Part shown: positions 1 to 9,621 of the stretch, in pieces
Layout of the letters: every line of letters begins with the position of its first letter
Numbering within the stretch: position 1 is the stretch's first letter
NCBI GenBank assembly: GCA_947494305.1
Contig: CANLUL010000001.1
Location: 1,240,001 to 1,304,000, forward strand
Length of the DNA: 64,000 bases
Direction of reading: 5' to 3'
Source of the DNA: an uncultured Sphingomonadaceae bacterium
Lineage (GTDB): Bacteria > Pseudomonadota > Alphaproteobacteria > Sphingomonadales > Sphingomonadaceae
The notes under the pieces: model-generated
Told to the model about the DNA's origin: nothing
Database searches by the model: none
Seen by the model: only the letters and a program-made list of their open reading frames with translations
Position numbers and translations under genes: made by a program

Positions 1-370
1 TGTACAACAAACCGATATTGATATTTGCGAGCACCATATCTTCGCCAAACGGGATCACCGCCCAGGCCAGTAAAGCAACGGTGAAGGTAATTATTGGCGC
101 GAGCAGAAACAGGCCTTTATTGGCGCTAGATGGAATGATCGTTTCCTGCAGGAACACTTTGATGCCATCGGCGAAGCTCTGCAGTAACCCAAATGGTCCC
201 ACCACATTGGGTCCCCGGCGCAGGGCCATAGCCGCCCAGATTTTGCGGTCGACGTAAATTATCATTGCGACGCCGAGCATCAGCGGAAGCGCAATGAGCA
301 ATATTAATGCAAGGGTGGCTAACAACCAACCTGCTTCATAGCCGAGAAGGTTTTGGAGAAACTCGGTCAT
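1..370 (-). CDS. nuoH: NADH-quinone oxidoreductase subunit H, N-terminal part (runs off the left edge)
   Basis: NuoH is the membrane subunit of complex I at the junction of the quinone site and the proton-pumping arm. Only the first ~123 residues are in the window. Reading the minus strand from 370 gives MTEFLQNLLGYEAGW, a first hydrophobic helix, then the family motif VDRKIWAAMALRRGPNVVG (about residues 35-53) and a second helix. The start ATG overlaps the nuoG stop as ATGA, so the two are translationally coupled. This is the last operon gene visible here; nuoI onward would lie beyond the edge. Identity is secure from the RKIWAAMALRRGPN block and the gene order. Confidence 0.95.
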   Translation of the reverse strand, partial: MTEFLQNLLGYEAGWLLATLALILLIALPLMLGVAMIIYVDRKIWAAMALRRGPNVVGPFGLLQSFADGIKVFLQETIIPSSANKGLFLLAPIITFTVALLAWAVIPFGEDMVLANINIGLLY

Positions 371-2382
371 TCCGCTGCCTCCAGAACTTCATCATCGGCA
401 TGCAACAACTCCGCAGAACAACGCTGCATAGTTGCACTAGCGCGGGCAATGCTGTTGGTCAGGTAAAAATCCTTGATCGGATGAACCCCCTGCCCTTTGG
501 GTTTGTCTGGCAATCCGGTCGGCGGAGACCACTCAAACGAAACCAGACCTTCTTCGGCTAGTTCGGGATGATCCTTTGCCATTTTTGTGCGTAGTTCATC
601 AAAACTGTCAAATGGCAAAGTCTTACCCATCACTTCGGACAGAGCTCGCAAAATGCCCCAGTCTTCGCGCGCATCGCCAGGTGCAAAAATCGCCTTGTTG
701 GAACGCTGCACACGCCCCTCAAGATTAACATAAGTGCCATTTTTCTCGGTATATGCTGACGCTGGCAAGATCACATCTGCGGCATGTGCGCCCGCGTCGC
801 CGTGATGACCAATGAACACCTTAAAGCTCTCATCGAATAGAGCATGATCCATTTCGTCGGCGCCCAAAGCGAACAGCAATTTTGGTTTTTTGGCCGCGAT
901 TGCTTTAATCCCGCCGTCATAGGCATAGCCAAGCATCAAACCACCAGTGCGAGAAGCACCAATGTGCAGGACATTGAAGCCATTCCAACCATCGCGAACC
1001 AATTTATACTTTGTCGCGAGTTTCAAGGCTGCTCCATGAGTACCCTCAACGCTAAGCGCCCCCCCACCAAGTATCAAAGCTGGCTTTTCAGCATTTTTTA
1101 AAGCATCCGCAGCCGCCTTCGGCAGCTTGGTGAGCAAGCTCATATCATCACCGAGCCATTCGACCGGATAGGTCAAATCAACCTCAGGACCAATGGCAAA
1201 CACCTTCGCATGGCCTTTGCGCACCGCTTTGCGAATGCGCGTGTTGACCAGTGATGCCTCCCAACGTGGGTTGGTCGACACCAGAACAATTACATCGGCT
1301 TGCTCAACATTGGCTATGCCAGTGTTGAAATTCACTGCTGCAAGGCTGGACACATCATATTGCAAGCCGGTCTGACGCCCTTCAAGCATCTCCGACTTCA
1401 TCGATTTCAGCAGCTTCTTGGCTGCATACATTGTTTCGCAGTCAACCAGGTCACCGGCTATTGCAGCAACTGAGTTACCGGCTTTCACATCCGCGATCGC
1501 CTGAAATGCCTCTCCCCAGCTAACCGCCTCAAGTTTACCATTTTTGCGAACATAGGGCTTGTCGAGCCGCCGTTTCATTAAACCATCTACGGCGTGGCGT
1601 GTTTTGTCGGTAGCCCACTCTTCATTCACGTCATCATTGACGCGGGGGAGTGCGCGCAGCACTTCGCGGCCGCGTGAATCGATGCGGATATTGGTGCCAA
1701 CACCATCCATCACATCGATGCCAAGAGTCTTGGTTAGTTCCCAAGGGCGGGCTTCAAACGCGTAGGGTTTGCTGGTCAATGCACCAACGGGGCAGAGATC
1801 GACAACATTGCCCGATAGTTCGCTATGCACCGCATGTTCAAGATAGGATGTGATCTGCATCCCCTCACCGCGCCCAATGGCGCCAATTTCCTCAACGCCA
1901 GCGACTTCCTCGGCAAAACGCACACAACGGGTGCAGTGAATACAGCGGGTCATCACGGTTTTGACCACCGGTCCCATGTATTTTTCAGTTACCGCGCGCT
2001 TATTCTCTTCGTAGCGCGACCCGCCTTTGCCATAGGCCATGGCCTGGTCCTGCAAATCGCATTCACCGCCCTGATCGCAAATTGGGCAATCGAGCGGATG
2101 ATTGATCAGGAGAAATTCCATCACGCCTTCGCGGGCCTTCTTGACCATTTCGCTATCGGTACGGATTTCCTGCCCTTCGGTAGCGGGTAACGCGCAGCTT
2201 GCTTGCGGCTTCGGAGGCCCCGGCTTCACTTCCACCAGACACATGCGGCAATTGCCCGCAATGGACAGGCGTTCATGGTAGCAAAAGCGTGGAATTTCTT
2301 TGCCGGCAAGTTCCGCCGCCTGCAACACAGTCGCGCCCTGCGGGACTTCCAATTCGATGCCATCTACGGTGACTTTAGGCAT
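367..2382 (-). CDS. nuoG: NADH-quinone oxidoreductase subunit G
   Basis: This is the large iron-sulfur subunit of the peripheral arm of complex I, carrying electrons from NuoF toward the quinone. The 671 residues match the short alphaproteobacterial/mitochondrial 75-kDa form. Visible cluster sites are an N-terminal ferredoxin-like 2Fe-2S domain (CYHERLSIAGNCRMC, near residues 34-48, then a later Cys), the His-Cys 4Fe-4S motif HPLDCPICDQGGEC near residue 100, and CIHCTRC with a distant CPVGAL near residues 145-200. The rest is a degenerate molybdopterin-oxidoreductase fold. The start ATG follows directly on the TAA of the inserted secreted gene, and the stop overlaps the nuoH start. Confidence 0.97.
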   Translation of the reverse strand: MPKVTVDGIELEVPQGATVLQAAELAGKEIPRFCYHERLSIAGNCRMCLVEVKPGPPKPQASCALPATEGQEIRTDSEMVKKAREGVMEFLLINHPLDCPICDQGGECDLQDQAMAYGKGGSRYEENKRAVTEKYMGPVVKTVMTRCIHCTRCVRFAEEVAGVEEIGAIGRGEGMQITSYLEHAVHSELSGNVVDLCPVGALTSKPYAFEARPWELTKTLGIDVMDGVGTNIRIDSRGREVLRALPRVNDDVNEEWATDKTRHAVDGLMKRRLDKPYVRKNGKLEAVSWGEAFQAIADVKAGNSVAAIAGDLVDCETMYAAKKLLKSMKSEMLEGRQTGLQYDVSSLAAVNFNTGIANVEQADVIVLVSTNPRWEASLVNTRIRKAVRKGHAKVFAIGPEVDLTYPVEWLGDDMSLLTKLPKAAADALKNAEKPALILGGGALSVEGTHGAALKLATKYKLVRDGWNGFNVLHIGASRTGGLMLGYAYDGGIKAIAAKKPKLLFALGADEMDHALFDESFKVFIGHHGDAGAHAADVILPASAYTEKNGTYVNLEGRVQRSNKAIFAPGDAREDWGILRALSEVMGKTLPFDSFDELRTKMAKDHPELAEEGLVSFEWSPPTGLPDKPKGQGVHPIKDFYLTNSIARASATMQRCSAELLHADDEVLEAAE

Positions 2383-3090
2383 TTACTGACTCCCCGCATT
2401 CAAGCTGACTTGATTCTTTTCAACGGAAGCAACTGCCGCCAGCTCGCGGTAAAGTCCAAAGGACAACATCGCTCGTAAAGAGATCTTATCCAACGCAACC
2501 TCATCACCCGAAGGAATACATTGACCAAGCATTGGAATGACCAATTGCAAAGCTTCCTTTTCCGCGTCGCTGGTTGGTATTGTAGAAATAAAGTTCTTAA
2601 CAGCTTTCGGGTTTTTCTTGGCGACACATTGAGCAAAAATTTCCAAACTATTCCGAGGAGCGTAAGGAGGCGAAATTACAGCTTGTTCAGCGTTTGTAGA
2701 TGCTGAAACCAATTCAATCGTCTCATCTGAGAAAATGTCAGTCACATAATACTCGGCCATTCCTCCCACCAATGGAGCATAGTCAAATCTCAGTTTGAAC
2801 CCGAGCCTGTTCATACATTCTTCGCTACCTTGGACTTTTGACCTCGCAAGCTTCTTCTGTTCAGGACTCAAATAAGGTTTTGCAAGTATCATCTTAGCGA
2901 CCGGACTACGCAATTCGGCAGTACATCGCGCCAGGAAATGGACCGCTTTTTCCGCTGCGTTAGGGTCATTATCATGAATATCTGTACGCGCGTCGCTATT
3001 CTTCTTTACATGCGAACCCGTGCTTTGGCTCAGCACAGGATAAGATATCAAAGTAGCAATGGTCGCCACCACTATGGAAAACTTGATCAT
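2383..3090 (-). CDS. Exported protein of unknown function inserted between nuoF and nuoG
   Basis: I do not recognise this 235-residue protein as a complex I subunit. The start chosen is the ATG that overlaps the nuoF stop (TAATG). It gives a clean signal peptide, [21 protein letters not shown], whereas longer readings begin with an implausible polar tail inside nuoF. The mature part contains an internal duplication: two segments of about 99 residues each carry a Cys pair exactly 36 residues apart (C56/C92 and C155/C191), in similar surroundings (FLARC...SPEQKKLARSKV...EEC and FAQC...SDAEKEALQLVI...GQC). Two periplasmic disulfides are plausible. The stop abuts the nuoG ATG, so it is co-translated with the operon. 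Its role is unknown; a periplasmic partner of the respiratory chain or a passenger gene are both possible. Confidence 0.85.
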   Translation of the reverse strand: MIKFSIVVATIATLISYPVLSQSTGSHVKKNSDARTDIHDNDPNAAEKAVHFLARCTAELRSPVAKMILAKPYLSPEQKKLARSKVQGSEECMNRLGFKLRFDYAPLVGGMAEYYVTDIFSDETIELVSASTNAEQAVISPPYAPRNSLEIFAQCVAKKNPKAVKNFISTIPTSDAEKEALQLVIPMLGQCIPSGDEVALDKISLRAMLSFGLYRELAAVASVEKNQVSLNAGSQ

Positions 3091-4415
3091 TACTCCGCAG
3101 CCTCCATCATCGGTTCCGCCTTGGCATTCTCGCGAATACGCCGTTCCATCTCTGGGCGAAAATGCCGGATCAACCCTTGAATGGGCCATGCCGCTGCATC
3201 ACCAAGCGCGCAGATCGTATGGCCTTCAACCTGTTTGGTGACTTCATACAGCGTATCAATATCGCCAATGTCCGCATCGCCATCACGCATTTTTTCCATC
3301 ACGCGCCACATCCAGCCCGTGCCTTCGCGGCATGGTGTGCATTGGCCGCATGACTCATGCTTGTAGAAATAAGCGAGTCTTGAAATCGCACGAACGATGT
3401 CGGTGGATTTATCCATTACGATGACTGCTGCCGTTCCCAAACCGGAGCCCAAGTCTTTGAGTCCGTCAAAATCCATTGGCGCATCCATGACTTGCTCAGC
3501 CGGAACCAACGGAACCGACGAACCACCAGGAATAACGGCAAGCAGATTGTCCCACCCACCAGTTATACCGCCACAATGCTTTTCGATCATATCCTTAAAC
3601 GGGATAGACATCGCTTCTTCAAACACGGCCGGTTTATCGACATGACCGGAAACTTGGAACAGTTTCGTGCCATGATTTCCCTCGCGGCCAAAGCTCGCAA
3701 ACCACGCACCACCGCGTCGCATGATCGTAGGGACCACCGCGATACTCTCAACATTGTTGACCGTTGTCGGACAACCATAGAGGCCCGCGCCGGCTGGAAA
3801 CGGTGGCTTCAAGCGTGGCTGCCCCTTTTTGCCCTCCAGGCTTTCGATCATCGCAGTTTCTTCACCGCAGATATAGGCGCCAGCACCACGATGGACGAAG
3901 ACATCGAAATCATACCCAGATTTGGCGGCATTCTTACCAATCAAACCAGCATCATAGGCTTCCTTGACGGCAGCCTCCATGACTTTGGCTTCGAAAATAT
4001 ACTCGCCGCGAATGTAGATATAGGCGGCCCGCGCGCGCATTGCGAAACCGGCGATCAAAGCACCTTCAATCAATTTATGCGGATCGTTGCGCAGGATTTC
4101 ACGGTCTTTGCAGCTACCAGGTTCTGATTCATCAGCGTTGATGACCAGAAAACTCGGACGCGGATTGCCTTGACTATCGGTCGGCGCTTCCTTCGGCATG
4201 AAAGACCATTTCAGCCCGGTTGGAAAACCAGCACCACCACGACCGCGCAGGCCGCTAGCCTTAATCTCGTCAATTATCTTATCATTGCCAAGCTTGATAA
4301 ACTTTGCAGTTTCATCCCAATCGCCGCGCTTTTTCGCCGCTTTTAGTCCGTAGTCCTGAAAACCATAGACGTTGGTAAAAATACGATCTTTGTCCTGAAG
4401 GAAATCAAAGCCCAT
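3090..4415 (-). CDS. nuoF: NADH-quinone oxidoreductase subunit F
   Basis: NuoF is the NADH- and FMN-binding subunit of complex I and the electron entry point. The start at 4415 gives [15 protein letters not shown], the family N-terminus, and has a strong AGGAGG ribosome site 8 nt upstream; the open frame continues further upstream but only into non-homologous sequence. Visible motifs are the glycine-rich nucleotide site [16 protein letters not shown] (near residue 60), the FMN/NADH region with [14 protein letters not shown], and the 4Fe-4S ligands [15 protein letters not shown] with a later Cys in [12 protein letters not shown]. The length of 441 residues is typical. The start overlaps the stop of the upstream 30-residue gene, and the stop overlaps the start of the downstream exported protein. 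Confidence 0.97.
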   Translation of the reverse strand: MGFDFLQDKDRIFTNVYGFQDYGLKAAKKRGDWDETAKFIKLGNDKIIDEIKASGLRGRGGAGFPTGLKWSFMPKEAPTDSQGNPRPSFLVINADESEPGSCKDREILRNDPHKLIEGALIAGFAMRARAAYIYIRGEYIFEAKVMEAAVKEAYDAGLIGKNAAKSGYDFDVFVHRGAGAYICGEETAMIESLEGKKGQPRLKPPFPAGAGLYGCPTTVNNVESIAVVPTIMRRGGAWFASFGREGNHGTKLFQVSGHVDKPAVFEEAMSIPFKDMIEKHCGGITGGWDNLLAVIPGGSSVPLVPAEQVMDAPMDFDGLKDLGSGLGTAAVIVMDKSTDIVRAISRLAYFYKHESCGQCTPCREGTGWMWRVMEKMRDGDADIGDIDTLYEVTKQVEGHTICALGDAAAWPIQGLIRHFRPEMERRIRENAKAEPMMEAAE

Positions 4416-4507
4416 TACTTTTTCCTCCTGCTGCCCCAAATACCGCCGGCAACGGCAATAATGAGCACGGCAATTCCGATCCAACCCGCATATCCATCGA
4501 CCAGCAT
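4415..4507 (-). CDS. Small single-pass membrane peptide (30 aa) between nuoE and nuoF
   Basis: Translating 4507 down to 4415 gives a 30-residue protein starting MLVDGYAGW, with one hydrophobic helix ([16 protein letters not shown], residues 10-25) and a basic tail SRRKK. This predicts a single membrane helix with the C-terminus in the cytoplasm by the positive-inside rule. The ATG lies 5 nt after the nuoE stop, and the TAA overlaps the nuoF ATG by one base (TAATG). The AGGAGG that serves nuoF is the codon pair for Arg27-Arg28, so the coding and regulatory constraints coincide. The stop-start coupling matches the other nuo genes, which supports real translation. It is too short for default gene callers. 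Function unknown; an accessory complex I peptide is a guess. Confidence 0.72.
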   Translation of the reverse strand: MLVDGYAGWIGIAVLIIAVAGGIWGSRRKK

Positions 4508-4511
4508 GGCA

Positions 4512-5177
4512 TTACCACTCCTTCCGATAGTCATGATTGGCATCGACCATTTCTAGCAGGTTCGTGGGGCCGCCCTCGGCTTCGCTGGTCTTGCGACCGA
4601 TTTGCGAACCAACCTTTATCTCTTTACCTGCTGCTAAATCTTCGAGGATCTGGGTCATGATATCATAGTCCAGATCTTCATAGTTATCGTCATTGATCTG
4701 AACCATTGGTGCGTTGGAACAATTGCCCATGCACTCAACCTCTGTCAGCGTAAACAAACCATCTGGCGTTGTCTTACCCTTGGCCATGCCTTTGTTTTTG
4801 CAAGCAGCCATAACGTCATCGCTGCCGCGCAGCATACATGGCGTCGTGCCGCAAACCTGCACATGATAGCGACCAACGGGCGCAAGATTATACATCGTAT
4901 AAAATGTCGCGACTTCGTATGCCCGCATATAAGGCATATCGAGATAGGCGGCGACATATTCGATCACTGGAACCGGAAGCCAGCCTTGCGTTTTTGTGTC
5001 TACACCAACCTGCCGCTGCGCCAGATCAAGCAGCGCCATCACGGCTGACTTCTGACGGCCTTCCGGATATTTCGCAATCTGCCACTTGGCGAGTTTTTCA
5101 TTTTCCGGTGTGAATGCAAAATCGCCCCATTTGGCGCGCGTTTCTATTTCATCGGGAATTGCTGCTGCTTCAGCCAT
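4512..5177 (-). CDS. nuoE: NADH-quinone oxidoreductase subunit E
   Basis: This is the 24-kDa thioredoxin-fold 2Fe-2S subunit next to NuoF in the peripheral arm of complex I. The four cluster ligands are visible as CGTTPC (near residue 110) and CMGNC (near residue 150). The N-terminal helical part includes the family stretch KYPEGRQKSAVMALLDLAQRQ. The 221 residues match alphaproteobacterial NuoE. The ATG overlaps the nuoD stop (TAATG). The gene is followed within 5 nt by the 30-residue membrane peptide. Confidence 0.97.
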   Translation of the reverse strand: MAEAAAIPDEIETRAKWGDFAFTPENEKLAKWQIAKYPEGRQKSAVMALLDLAQRQVGVDTKTQGWLPVPVIEYVAAYLDMPYMRAYEVATFYTMYNLAPVGRYHVQVCGTTPCMLRGSDDVMAACKNKGMAKGKTTPDGLFTLTEVECMGNCSNAPMVQINDDNYEDLDYDIMTQILEDLAAGKEIKVGSQIGRKTSEAEGGPTNLLEMVDANHDYRKEW

Positions 5178-6409
5178 TATCGATCACACTCCCCGAAAAC
5201 GATATCAATCGCACCCAAAATGGCAGTCGCGTCTGGAAGCATATGCCCTTTGGTCATAAAATCCATCGCCTGCAAATGTGAAAAAGCCGTTGGACGTATC
5301 TTGCAGCGATAGGGCTTGTTACTGCCATCACTCACCAGATAGACGCCAAACTCTCCCTTCGGACTCTCCGTCGCCACATAGACTTCGCCAGCAGGTACAT
5401 GAAAACCTTCGGTGTAGAGTTTAAAATGATGGATCAGAGCCTCCATCGACTGTTTCATTTCGCCGCGCTTGGGCGGAACTACCTTACGGTCGGTGCTCGC
5501 AACAGGACCATCCGGCATATCATTCAGACATTGTCGCATAATCCGCGCGCTTTGATGCACTTCTTCGACGCGGACCATGAAGCGGTCGTAGCAATCGCCC
5601 TTGGTGCCAACCGGGACTTCAAAATCCATCCGGTCATAGACATCATAAGGCTGCGATTTGCGCAAGTCCCAAGCTACGCCGCTACCGCGCAGAACCGGGC
5701 CAGAAAATCCCCAGCGCACAGCGTCATCTTTGGACACCGTCGCAATATCAACATTGCGCTGTTTGAAAATGCGGTTGCCGACAACAAGGCTCATCGCGTC
5801 ATTAAACAGTTTTGGAAATTCATCGAGCCAGTCGGCAATATCGGTGAGAAGCTTCAACGGAACATCCTGATGCACGCCGCCCGGCCGGAACCAAGCACTA
5901 TGCATCCGCGCTCCGCTGGCCCGTTCAAAAAACTCCAAGCACTGCTCACGGACTTCAAAAACCCATAGGTTCGGCGTCATTGCGCCCACATCCATGACAT
6001 GCGCACCAATGTTGAGCATATGATTACAAATGCGTGTTAGCTCAGCGAACAATACCCGCAGATATTGCCCACGCTCTGGAACTTCCAAATCCAGTAGTTT
6101 CTCAATAGCCAGAACATAGCTATATTCCTGCGCCAATGGAGAGCAATAATCCAGGCGGTCAAAATAGGGGAGCGCCTGCAAATAGGTCTTGTGCTCGATC
6201 AGCTTTTCGGTGCCGCGATGCAGCAACCCAACATGTGGATCGACACGCTCAACAATCTCTCCATCAAGCTCCATGACCATACGAAGCACACCGTGGGCGG
6301 CAGGATGCTGAGGCCCGAAGTTGATCGTGAAATTTTCGATTTCCGTATCACCGACGGTTGGGTCAGCGACATCGGTCAAACCTTGCACTTCATCGAGATA
6401 GTCGCTCAT
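5177..6409 (-). CDS. nuoD: NADH-quinone oxidoreductase subunit D
   Basis: This is the 49-kDa subunit of complex I, descended from NiFe hydrogenase large subunits; with NuoB it forms the quinone-binding pocket. Signature segments are [14 protein letters not shown] near the N-terminus and [16 protein letters not shown] followed by [16 protein letters not shown], which include the conserved quinone-site His and Tyr. The C-terminus ends in the canonical [15 protein letters not shown]. The length of 410 residues is standard and C and D are separate genes, not fused. The start overlaps the nuoC stop by 4 nt (ATGA). Confidence 0.98.
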   Translation of the reverse strand: MSDYLDEVQGLTDVADPTVGDTEIENFTINFGPQHPAAHGVLRMVMELDGEIVERVDPHVGLLHRGTEKLIEHKTYLQALPYFDRLDYCSPLAQEYSYVLAIEKLLDLEVPERGQYLRVLFAELTRICNHMLNIGAHVMDVGAMTPNLWVFEVREQCLEFFERASGARMHSAWFRPGGVHQDVPLKLLTDIADWLDEFPKLFNDAMSLVVGNRIFKQRNVDIATVSKDDAVRWGFSGPVLRGSGVAWDLRKSQPYDVYDRMDFEVPVGTKGDCYDRFMVRVEEVHQSARIMRQCLNDMPDGPVASTDRKVVPPKRGEMKQSMEALIHHFKLYTEGFHVPAGEVYVATESPKGEFGVYLVSDGSNKPYRCKIRPTAFSHLQAMDFMTKGHMLPDATAILGAIDIVFGECDR

Positions 6410-7041
6410 TTCGCGTCCTCTCCGTCTTCACCTTCAACTTTTTCATCACCGGGCAGAATATAATCTGCACCTTCCCAAGGCGACATAAAGTCAAAGCTGC
6501 GGAAATCCTGCGCCAGTTTTACCGGCTCATAAACAACCCGCTTGGCTTCTTCGGAATAGCGCAGCTCTTGATAGCCGGTAAGCGGAAAGTCCTTGCGGAA
6601 CGGATGCCCCTGAAATCCATAATCGGTCAGGATACGGCGCAAATCCTTATTCCCGTCAAACAGCACACCGTACATGTCAAACACTTCACGCTCGAGCCAG
6701 CCTGCTACTTCCCAGATATGTGTTACCGTCGGCACAGGTGTGTCTTCGTCGGTCGTTACCTTGATCCGGATACGATGGTTTTTGGTCAGGCTAAGCAGGT
6801 GATAACAAACTTCGAACCGCTCTGGACGATCCGGATAGTCGACACCGGCTATCTCAACCAGTTGTTGATAGTCATGATCGCTGCGCAGTTTTTCCATAAC
6901 ATCGGCCAGCTTCTTGCGGTCAACTGTTATGCTAATTTCGCCAAATGCCTCAACCGTGTCTAGAACAGCAGCGCCTAGTGCCTTGCCGAGAGCATCCGCA
7001 ACACCTTCGTTGCTGGCAATTATGGGAGCAGAATGACCCAT
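6406..7041 (-). CDS. nuoC: NADH-quinone oxidoreductase subunit C
   Basis: This is the 30-kDa hydrophilic subunit of the complex I connecting module. The start at 7041 ([13 protein letters not shown]) gives 211 residues, the family length; a longer frame would run deep into nuoB. The diagnostic C-terminal block is present: [20 protein letters not shown], followed by [20 protein letters not shown]. The C-terminal tail is acidic. The start is 2 nt past the nuoB stop and the stop overlaps nuoD. Confidence 0.96.
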   Translation of the reverse strand: MGHSAPIIASNEGVADALGKALGAAVLDTVEAFGEISITVDRKKLADVMEKLRSDHDYQQLVEIAGVDYPDRPERFEVCYHLLSLTKNHRIRIKVTTDEDTPVPTVTHIWEVAGWLEREVFDMYGVLFDGNKDLRRILTDYGFQGHPFRKDFPLTGYQELRYSEEAKRVVYEPVKLAQDFRSFDFMSPWEGADYILPGDEKVEGEDGEDAK

Positions 7042-7042
7042 G

Positions 7043-7648
7043 CTATCGCTCAAACGTCCCGATGCGCCGAATTTTCCGCTGCAATTGCATGATGCCATAG
7101 AGCAGAGCTTCAGCAGTCGGCGGACAGCCAGGCACATAAATATCTACGGGAACGATACGATCGCAGCCGCGCACAACGCTATAGCTGTAATGATAATAGC
7201 CACCGCCGTTTGCGCATGACCCCATAGAGATCACATATTTTGGATCAGACATTTGATCATAAACTTTGCGAAGCGCTGGCGCCATTTTGTTGCACAACGT
7301 CCCCGCAACAACCATTACGTCAGATTGACGAGGACTAGCGCGCGGCGCAGCGCCAAACCGTTCAAGGTCATAGCGCGGCATATTTGCGTGGATCATCTCA
7401 ACCGCACAACAGGCAAGACCAAATGTCATCCACCAAAGTGAACCGGTCCGCGCCCATTGGAACAATTCTTCGGTCGATGTAACGAGGAAGCCCTTATCAT
7501 TAACCTCGGAATTCAGGTCCTTGAAAAACGCTTCATCGGGCGGTGTCATTTCTTGACCACTCGCAGACATCGGTGTGCCGTCGGCGTTCAAAATTGCTGA
7601 CCCGCTATTGCTTGGCTCTATTCCCAATCTAGCGCTCCCATTTTCCAC
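7043..7648 (-). CDS. nuoB: NADH-quinone oxidoreductase subunit B
   Basis: NuoB (PSST) holds the terminal 4Fe-4S cluster N2 that reduces quinone. The cluster ligands are visible: tandem Cys in [13 protein letters not shown], Cys in [13 protein letters not shown] and Cys in [14 protein letters not shown]. The start is uncertain. The ATG at 7648 overlaps nuoA by 31 nt and gives 201 residues; an internal ATG at 7570 would give 175. I favour the longer form because the extra segment ([18 protein letters not shown]) resembles sphingomonad NuoB N-termini as I remember them. Everything from about residue 45 onward is highly conserved family sequence. Confidence 0.96.
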   Translation of the reverse strand: MENGSARLGIEPSNSGSAILNADGTPMSASGQEMTPPDEAFFKDLNSEVNDKGFLVTSTEELFQWARTGSLWWMTFGLACCAVEMIHANMPRYDLERFGAAPRASPRQSDVMVVAGTLCNKMAPALRKVYDQMSDPKYVISMGSCANGGGYYHYSYSVVRGCDRIVPVDIYVPGCPPTAEALLYGIMQLQRKIRRIGTFER

Positions 7649-7992
7649 TCATAGATGAACCCAACGGTCAGAATAACAAGAAAAACCATCATCGATGACC
7701 AACCAACCCATCCTGTTTGATCCAGTGAAACCGCCCATGGAAAAATAAACGCAGCCTCCAGATCAAAAATGATAAACAAGATCGCGACCAGGTAAAAGCG
7801 AACGTCAAACTGACTTCGGCTGTCTTCAAACGCCGGAAATCCACACTCATACTCGGACAGCTTTTCTGGATTAGGATTATGGGTTCCTGTGAGACGCGAG
7901 ACGCCCATTGGCAGAAACACAAAGGCAGCAGACAGACCAGCGGCTACAAACAAAAATAGCAGGATTGGCGCATATTCGGAGAGATCGACCAC
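7618..7992 (-). CDS. nuoA: NADH-quinone oxidoreductase subunit A
   Basis: NuoA is a small membrane subunit of complex I with three helices. The 124 residues show helix 1 ([21 protein letters not shown]), the conserved loop with [22 protein letters not shown] that lines the quinone tunnel, and two further helices ([18 protein letters not shown] and [16 protein letters not shown]). The start codon is GTG at 7992. It is the first gene of the nuo operon. The ~105 nt to the preceding phosphatase gene are the likely promoter region, although I see no clear -35/-10 pair. Confidence 0.97.
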   Translation of the reverse strand: MVDLSEYAPILLFLFVAAGLSAAFVFLPMGVSRLTGTHNPNPEKLSEYECGFPAFEDSRSQFDVRFYLVAILFIIFDLEAAFIFPWAVSLDQTGWVGWSSMMVFLVILTVGFIYEWKMGALDWE

Positions 7993-8097
7993 AAAAGACT
8001 CGTTTCGCTAAATATTAGCGCCCGCTTTTAGGGAGTGGTCGGTCGTGCTGCAAGGGCCAAATGTCTTTAATTTGACCCATTTGCGAGACGTTATCAG

Positions 8098-8916
8098 CTA
8101 CAATAACGACTTGGCCAAGATCTTGTGTAATTTACTGTGCAAAGCGTCGTTGGAGGCCAACAGTTCCTGCTGCCCAATCGGCTGATCGCCGCCTGTATAA
8201 TCGGTCACAAAACCGCCTGCTTCCCGCACCATCAAAATCCCGGCCGCGACATCCCAAACTTGCAGATCAGCTTCCCAAAAACCATCATATCGACCGGCCG
8301 CTAACCACGCGAGATCAAGCGAGGCTGCACCATTACGCCTTATGCCAGCGACTTGCGGAGCAACCGCGCCAAATATGCGTGCCCATTCGGACAAATCTCC
8401 ATGACCCTTGTATGGGATCCCGGTTGCTATCAGCGCCTCAGACAAATCACGCCTCGCAGAAACTCTTAAACGCTTCTCGCCTAACCATGCACCTTTGTCT
8501 TGCTCGGCCCACCACGTTTGGTCCGTCAACGGCTCATAGATCATGCCGCTGGTAACCTTGCCCCAACTCACACCGTCATAGCCACGCTCTTGTACGGCGA
8601 TCGAAATGGCGAAATGCGGAATGCCATGAAGGAAGTTGGACGTACCATCCAATGGATCGATAATCCAACGCGGCTTGCCTTCTTCCGCTTCAATCATACC
8701 GCCTTCTTCTAGGACAAAGCCCCAACCGGGACGGACTTTTAGAAGCTCATCGTATAGAATACGCTCAGAACGCATATCGGCTTTGGACACAAAATCTGCT
8801 GGTCCTTTTTTGGAAACCTGCAAATGTTCGACTTCACCGAAATCTCGGCGTAGGCGAGAACCCGCCTTACGCGCGGCGCGTTCCATGACGGTTATCAGGG
8901 CGGAATGTGCTGGCAT
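8098..8916 (-). CDS. Inositol monophosphatase family protein (SuhB-like)
   Basis: This is a magnesium-dependent, lithium-sensitive-type phosphomonoesterase fold. Metal-site motifs are visible: EEGG near residue 70, WIIDPLDGTSNFLHG near residue 83, and WEADLQVWDVAAGILMVREAGG near residue 215, the second family signature. The 272 residues match the family. Substrate is not determinable from sequence; SuhB-type inositol-1-phosphatase is the nearest guess, with CysQ or histidinol-phosphatase-like members as alternatives. It lies 10 nt downstream of efp and is probably co-transcribed with it. Confidence 0.9.
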   Translation of the reverse strand: MPAHSALITVMERAARKAGSRLRRDFGEVEHLQVSKKGPADFVSKADMRSERILYDELLKVRPGWGFVLEEGGMIEAEEGKPRWIIDPLDGTSNFLHGIPHFAISIAVQERGYDGVSWGKVTSGMIYEPLTDQTWWAEQDKGAWLGEKRLRVSARRDLSEALIATGIPYKGHGDLSEWARIFGAVAPQVAGIRRNGAASLDLAWLAAGRYDGFWEADLQVWDVAAGILMVREAGGFVTDYTGGDQPIGQQELLASNDALHSKLHKILAKSLL

Positions 8917-8926
8917 CTATCGGACC

Positions 8927-9487
8927 TTAGGCCTTGCCAACATATTCGCGAGCATAGACATCAACGATAATCTTAGTGCCAGCAGAAATAAACGGAGGCA
9001 CCATGACCTTCACACCATTGTCTAGAACAGCGGGCTTGTAACTGGATGACGCCGTTTGCCCCTTAACTACGGCATCGGCTTCAACAATCTCAGCTTCAAT
9101 CTGATCGGGAAGTGCAACAGAAATCGGCTTTTCTTCATAGAGCTCGAGCTGAACATCCATCCCGTCTTGCAAAAAAGCAACCGCATCACCGAGTAGATCA
9201 GCGGGCAAGGTGATTTGCTCGTAATTTTCCTTGTCCATGAAGGTCAACATATCGCCATCAGCGAACAGATACTGAAATGTCTTGGTATCCAAGCGCACCT
9301 TCTCAACGGTATCCGCAGAACGGAAACGCACATTGGTTTTGCGGCCATCGACCAAGTTCTTCATCTCGACCTGCATATAAGCGCCGCCTTTGCCTGGCTG
9401 CGTGTGCTGAATCTTGGCTACCTTCCAAAGGCCATTTTCATATTCCAGGATATTGCCCGGACGAATGTCGACGCCGCTCATTTTCAT
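8927..9487 (-). CDS. efp: Translation elongation factor P
   Basis: EF-P binds between the P and E sites and relieves ribosome stalling at polyproline stretches. The start at 9487 gives [19 protein letters not shown], the family N-terminus, with AAGTGAG upstream at good spacing; three other in-frame starts lie within 15 nt (GTG 9499, ATG 9490, ATG 9481). The domain I loop [10 protein letters not shown] carries the lysine (residue 33) at the usual post-translational modification site. The 186 residues match a three-domain EF-P, and the C-terminal [16 protein letters not shown] is conserved. No EpmA or EarP is visible nearby. Confidence 0.96.
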   Translation of the reverse strand: MKMSGVDIRPGNILEYENGLWKVAKIQHTQPGKGGAYMQVEMKNLVDGRKTNVRFRSADTVEKVRLDTKTFQYLFADGDMLTFMDKENYEQITLPADLLGDAVAFLQDGMDVQLELYEEKPISVALPDQIEAEIVEADAVVKGQTASSSYKPAVLDNGVKVMVPPFISAGTKIIVDVYAREYVGKA

Positions 9488-9621
9488 CATGTATCTCACT
9501 TGCAGGATTTAGGTGTTGGCGGCGCTCTAATGCGGACACTGACAATAGGCAAGCTTTGTGCTTTTGGTCATAGGTCTTTTTCGTACAATACGGGGAATCT
9601 ATGATCCGCTAATACCCCCTC

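Noticed and set aside
3090-4484. Upstream extension of nuoF to 4484
   Set aside because: The extra 23 residues are not NuoF-like and overlap the 30-residue membrane peptide in another frame. AGGAGG sits at the right distance before the ATG at 4415.
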